In this document: piece after piece, positions 63,926 to 64,000 of the stretch | Layout: each line of letters starts with the position of its first letter | Numbering within the stretch: position 1 is the stretch's first letter | From: Bacilli bacterium | GTDB lineage: Bacteria; Bacillota; Bacilli; Bacillales; Amphibacillaceae | Direction of reading: 5' to 3' | Assembly: GCA_012838505.1 (NCBI GenBank) | Contig: DUPD01000050.1 | Coordinates: forward strand, 22,552-86,551 | DNA length: 64,000 bases | Notes under the pieces: generated by a model | The model's input: the letters and a program-made list of their open reading frames with translations, nothing else | Database searches by the model: none | What the model was told of the DNA's origin: nothing | Program-made: the position numbers and the translations under genes

Positions 63926-64000
63926 ATAATTATTTTTTAAAAAACTATTCAAAAAAATCGCCTTTTCTTGTAAAATGGAGTTACCACACTACCAGTTAAG

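Overview
The window is AT-rich Firmicutes DNA, most likely from a facultatively anaerobic, plant-polysaccharide-using bacillus of the Amphibacillus/Halolactibacillus type. The evidence is consistently Bacillaceae gene content (ytoQ, ypjP, helD, DUF4317, DUF1836, AraR, MhqR and PerR-type sites), strong Shine-Dalgarno sequences, and an adjacent ahpC plus AhpF-type flavoprotein that look very close to the well-studied Amphibacillus xylanus peroxiredoxin/NADH oxidase pair. The genus assignment is an inference from recalled protein families, not from a search.

Layout. 1-3.5 kb: a MATE exporter running off the left edge, a CNNM/CorC-type membrane protein and a 5'-truncated GH11 xylanase with a CBM36-like domain. 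3.7-12.2 kb: nadC-nadA (no nadB), a DUF2207 membrane protein, alanine dehydrogenase, a DUF4317 protein and the ahpC-ahpF operon. 12.5-17.2 kb: a gutted sugar O-acetyltransferase, a DUF1002 secreted protein, a bactofilin/M23 peptidase pair, an HMA metallochaperone and Crp/Fnr regulator behind an FNR-type box, and a truncated IS605-type tnpB abutting the tail of a beta-mannosidase-like gene. 17.5-25.3 kb: serC, ytoQ, degV, a TraB protein, a CPBP protease, a nonsense-broken ypjP, hemolysin III and a DUF1836 protein. 25.4-28.4 kb: two structured inverted-repeat elements, an internally deleted GH43 arabinanase and a methyltransferase. 28.6-33.8 kb: fhs, a GH43 relic, an MFS carrier, a two-gene ThrE-type exporter and an OsmC protein. 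34.0-38.3 kb: argCJBD behind two ARG boxes. 38.4-48.9 kb: an EamA exporter, a YhdH/AcuI-type reductase, then an arabinose/arabinan locus (araD-araA, araR, a frameshifted GH43, abfA and a GH27 beta-L-arabinopyranosidase) with AraR-like and cre-like sites. 49-64 kb: a sirtuin, YjbQ, RidA, a broken MFS gene, helD, a ZIP transporter, a lipoprotein, nagA-nagB, thiW under a TPP riboswitch, two small ORFs, an SPC-type P1B metal ATPase behind a probable NiCo riboswitch, a MhqR-type dioxygenase, a HAD phosphatase, and a guanine-type purine riboswitch whose target gene lies beyond the right edge.

How the parts fit. The arabinan section is the clearest functional module: intracellular GH43, GH51 and GH27 enzymes release L-arabinose, AraA isomerises it and AraD acts on ribulose-5-phosphate, under AraR and catabolite control; the ribulokinase and transporters must be elsewhere. 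Several cis-regulatory elements sit next to matching genes (ARG boxes-argC, AraR boxes-araD, TPP-thiW, a metal riboswitch-metal ATPase, MhqR box-dioxygenase, PerR-like box-ahpC), which strengthens both sides of each call.

The most unusual property is decay. At least nine broken genes are visible, five of them plant-cell-wall glycoside hydrolases, each broken by a different event (5' truncation, internal deletion, nonsense mutation, paired frameshifts, mobile-element junction). The most likely undescribed element is the multi-branched palindromic sequence at 25755-25975, with a companion long inverted repeat at 25458-25588.
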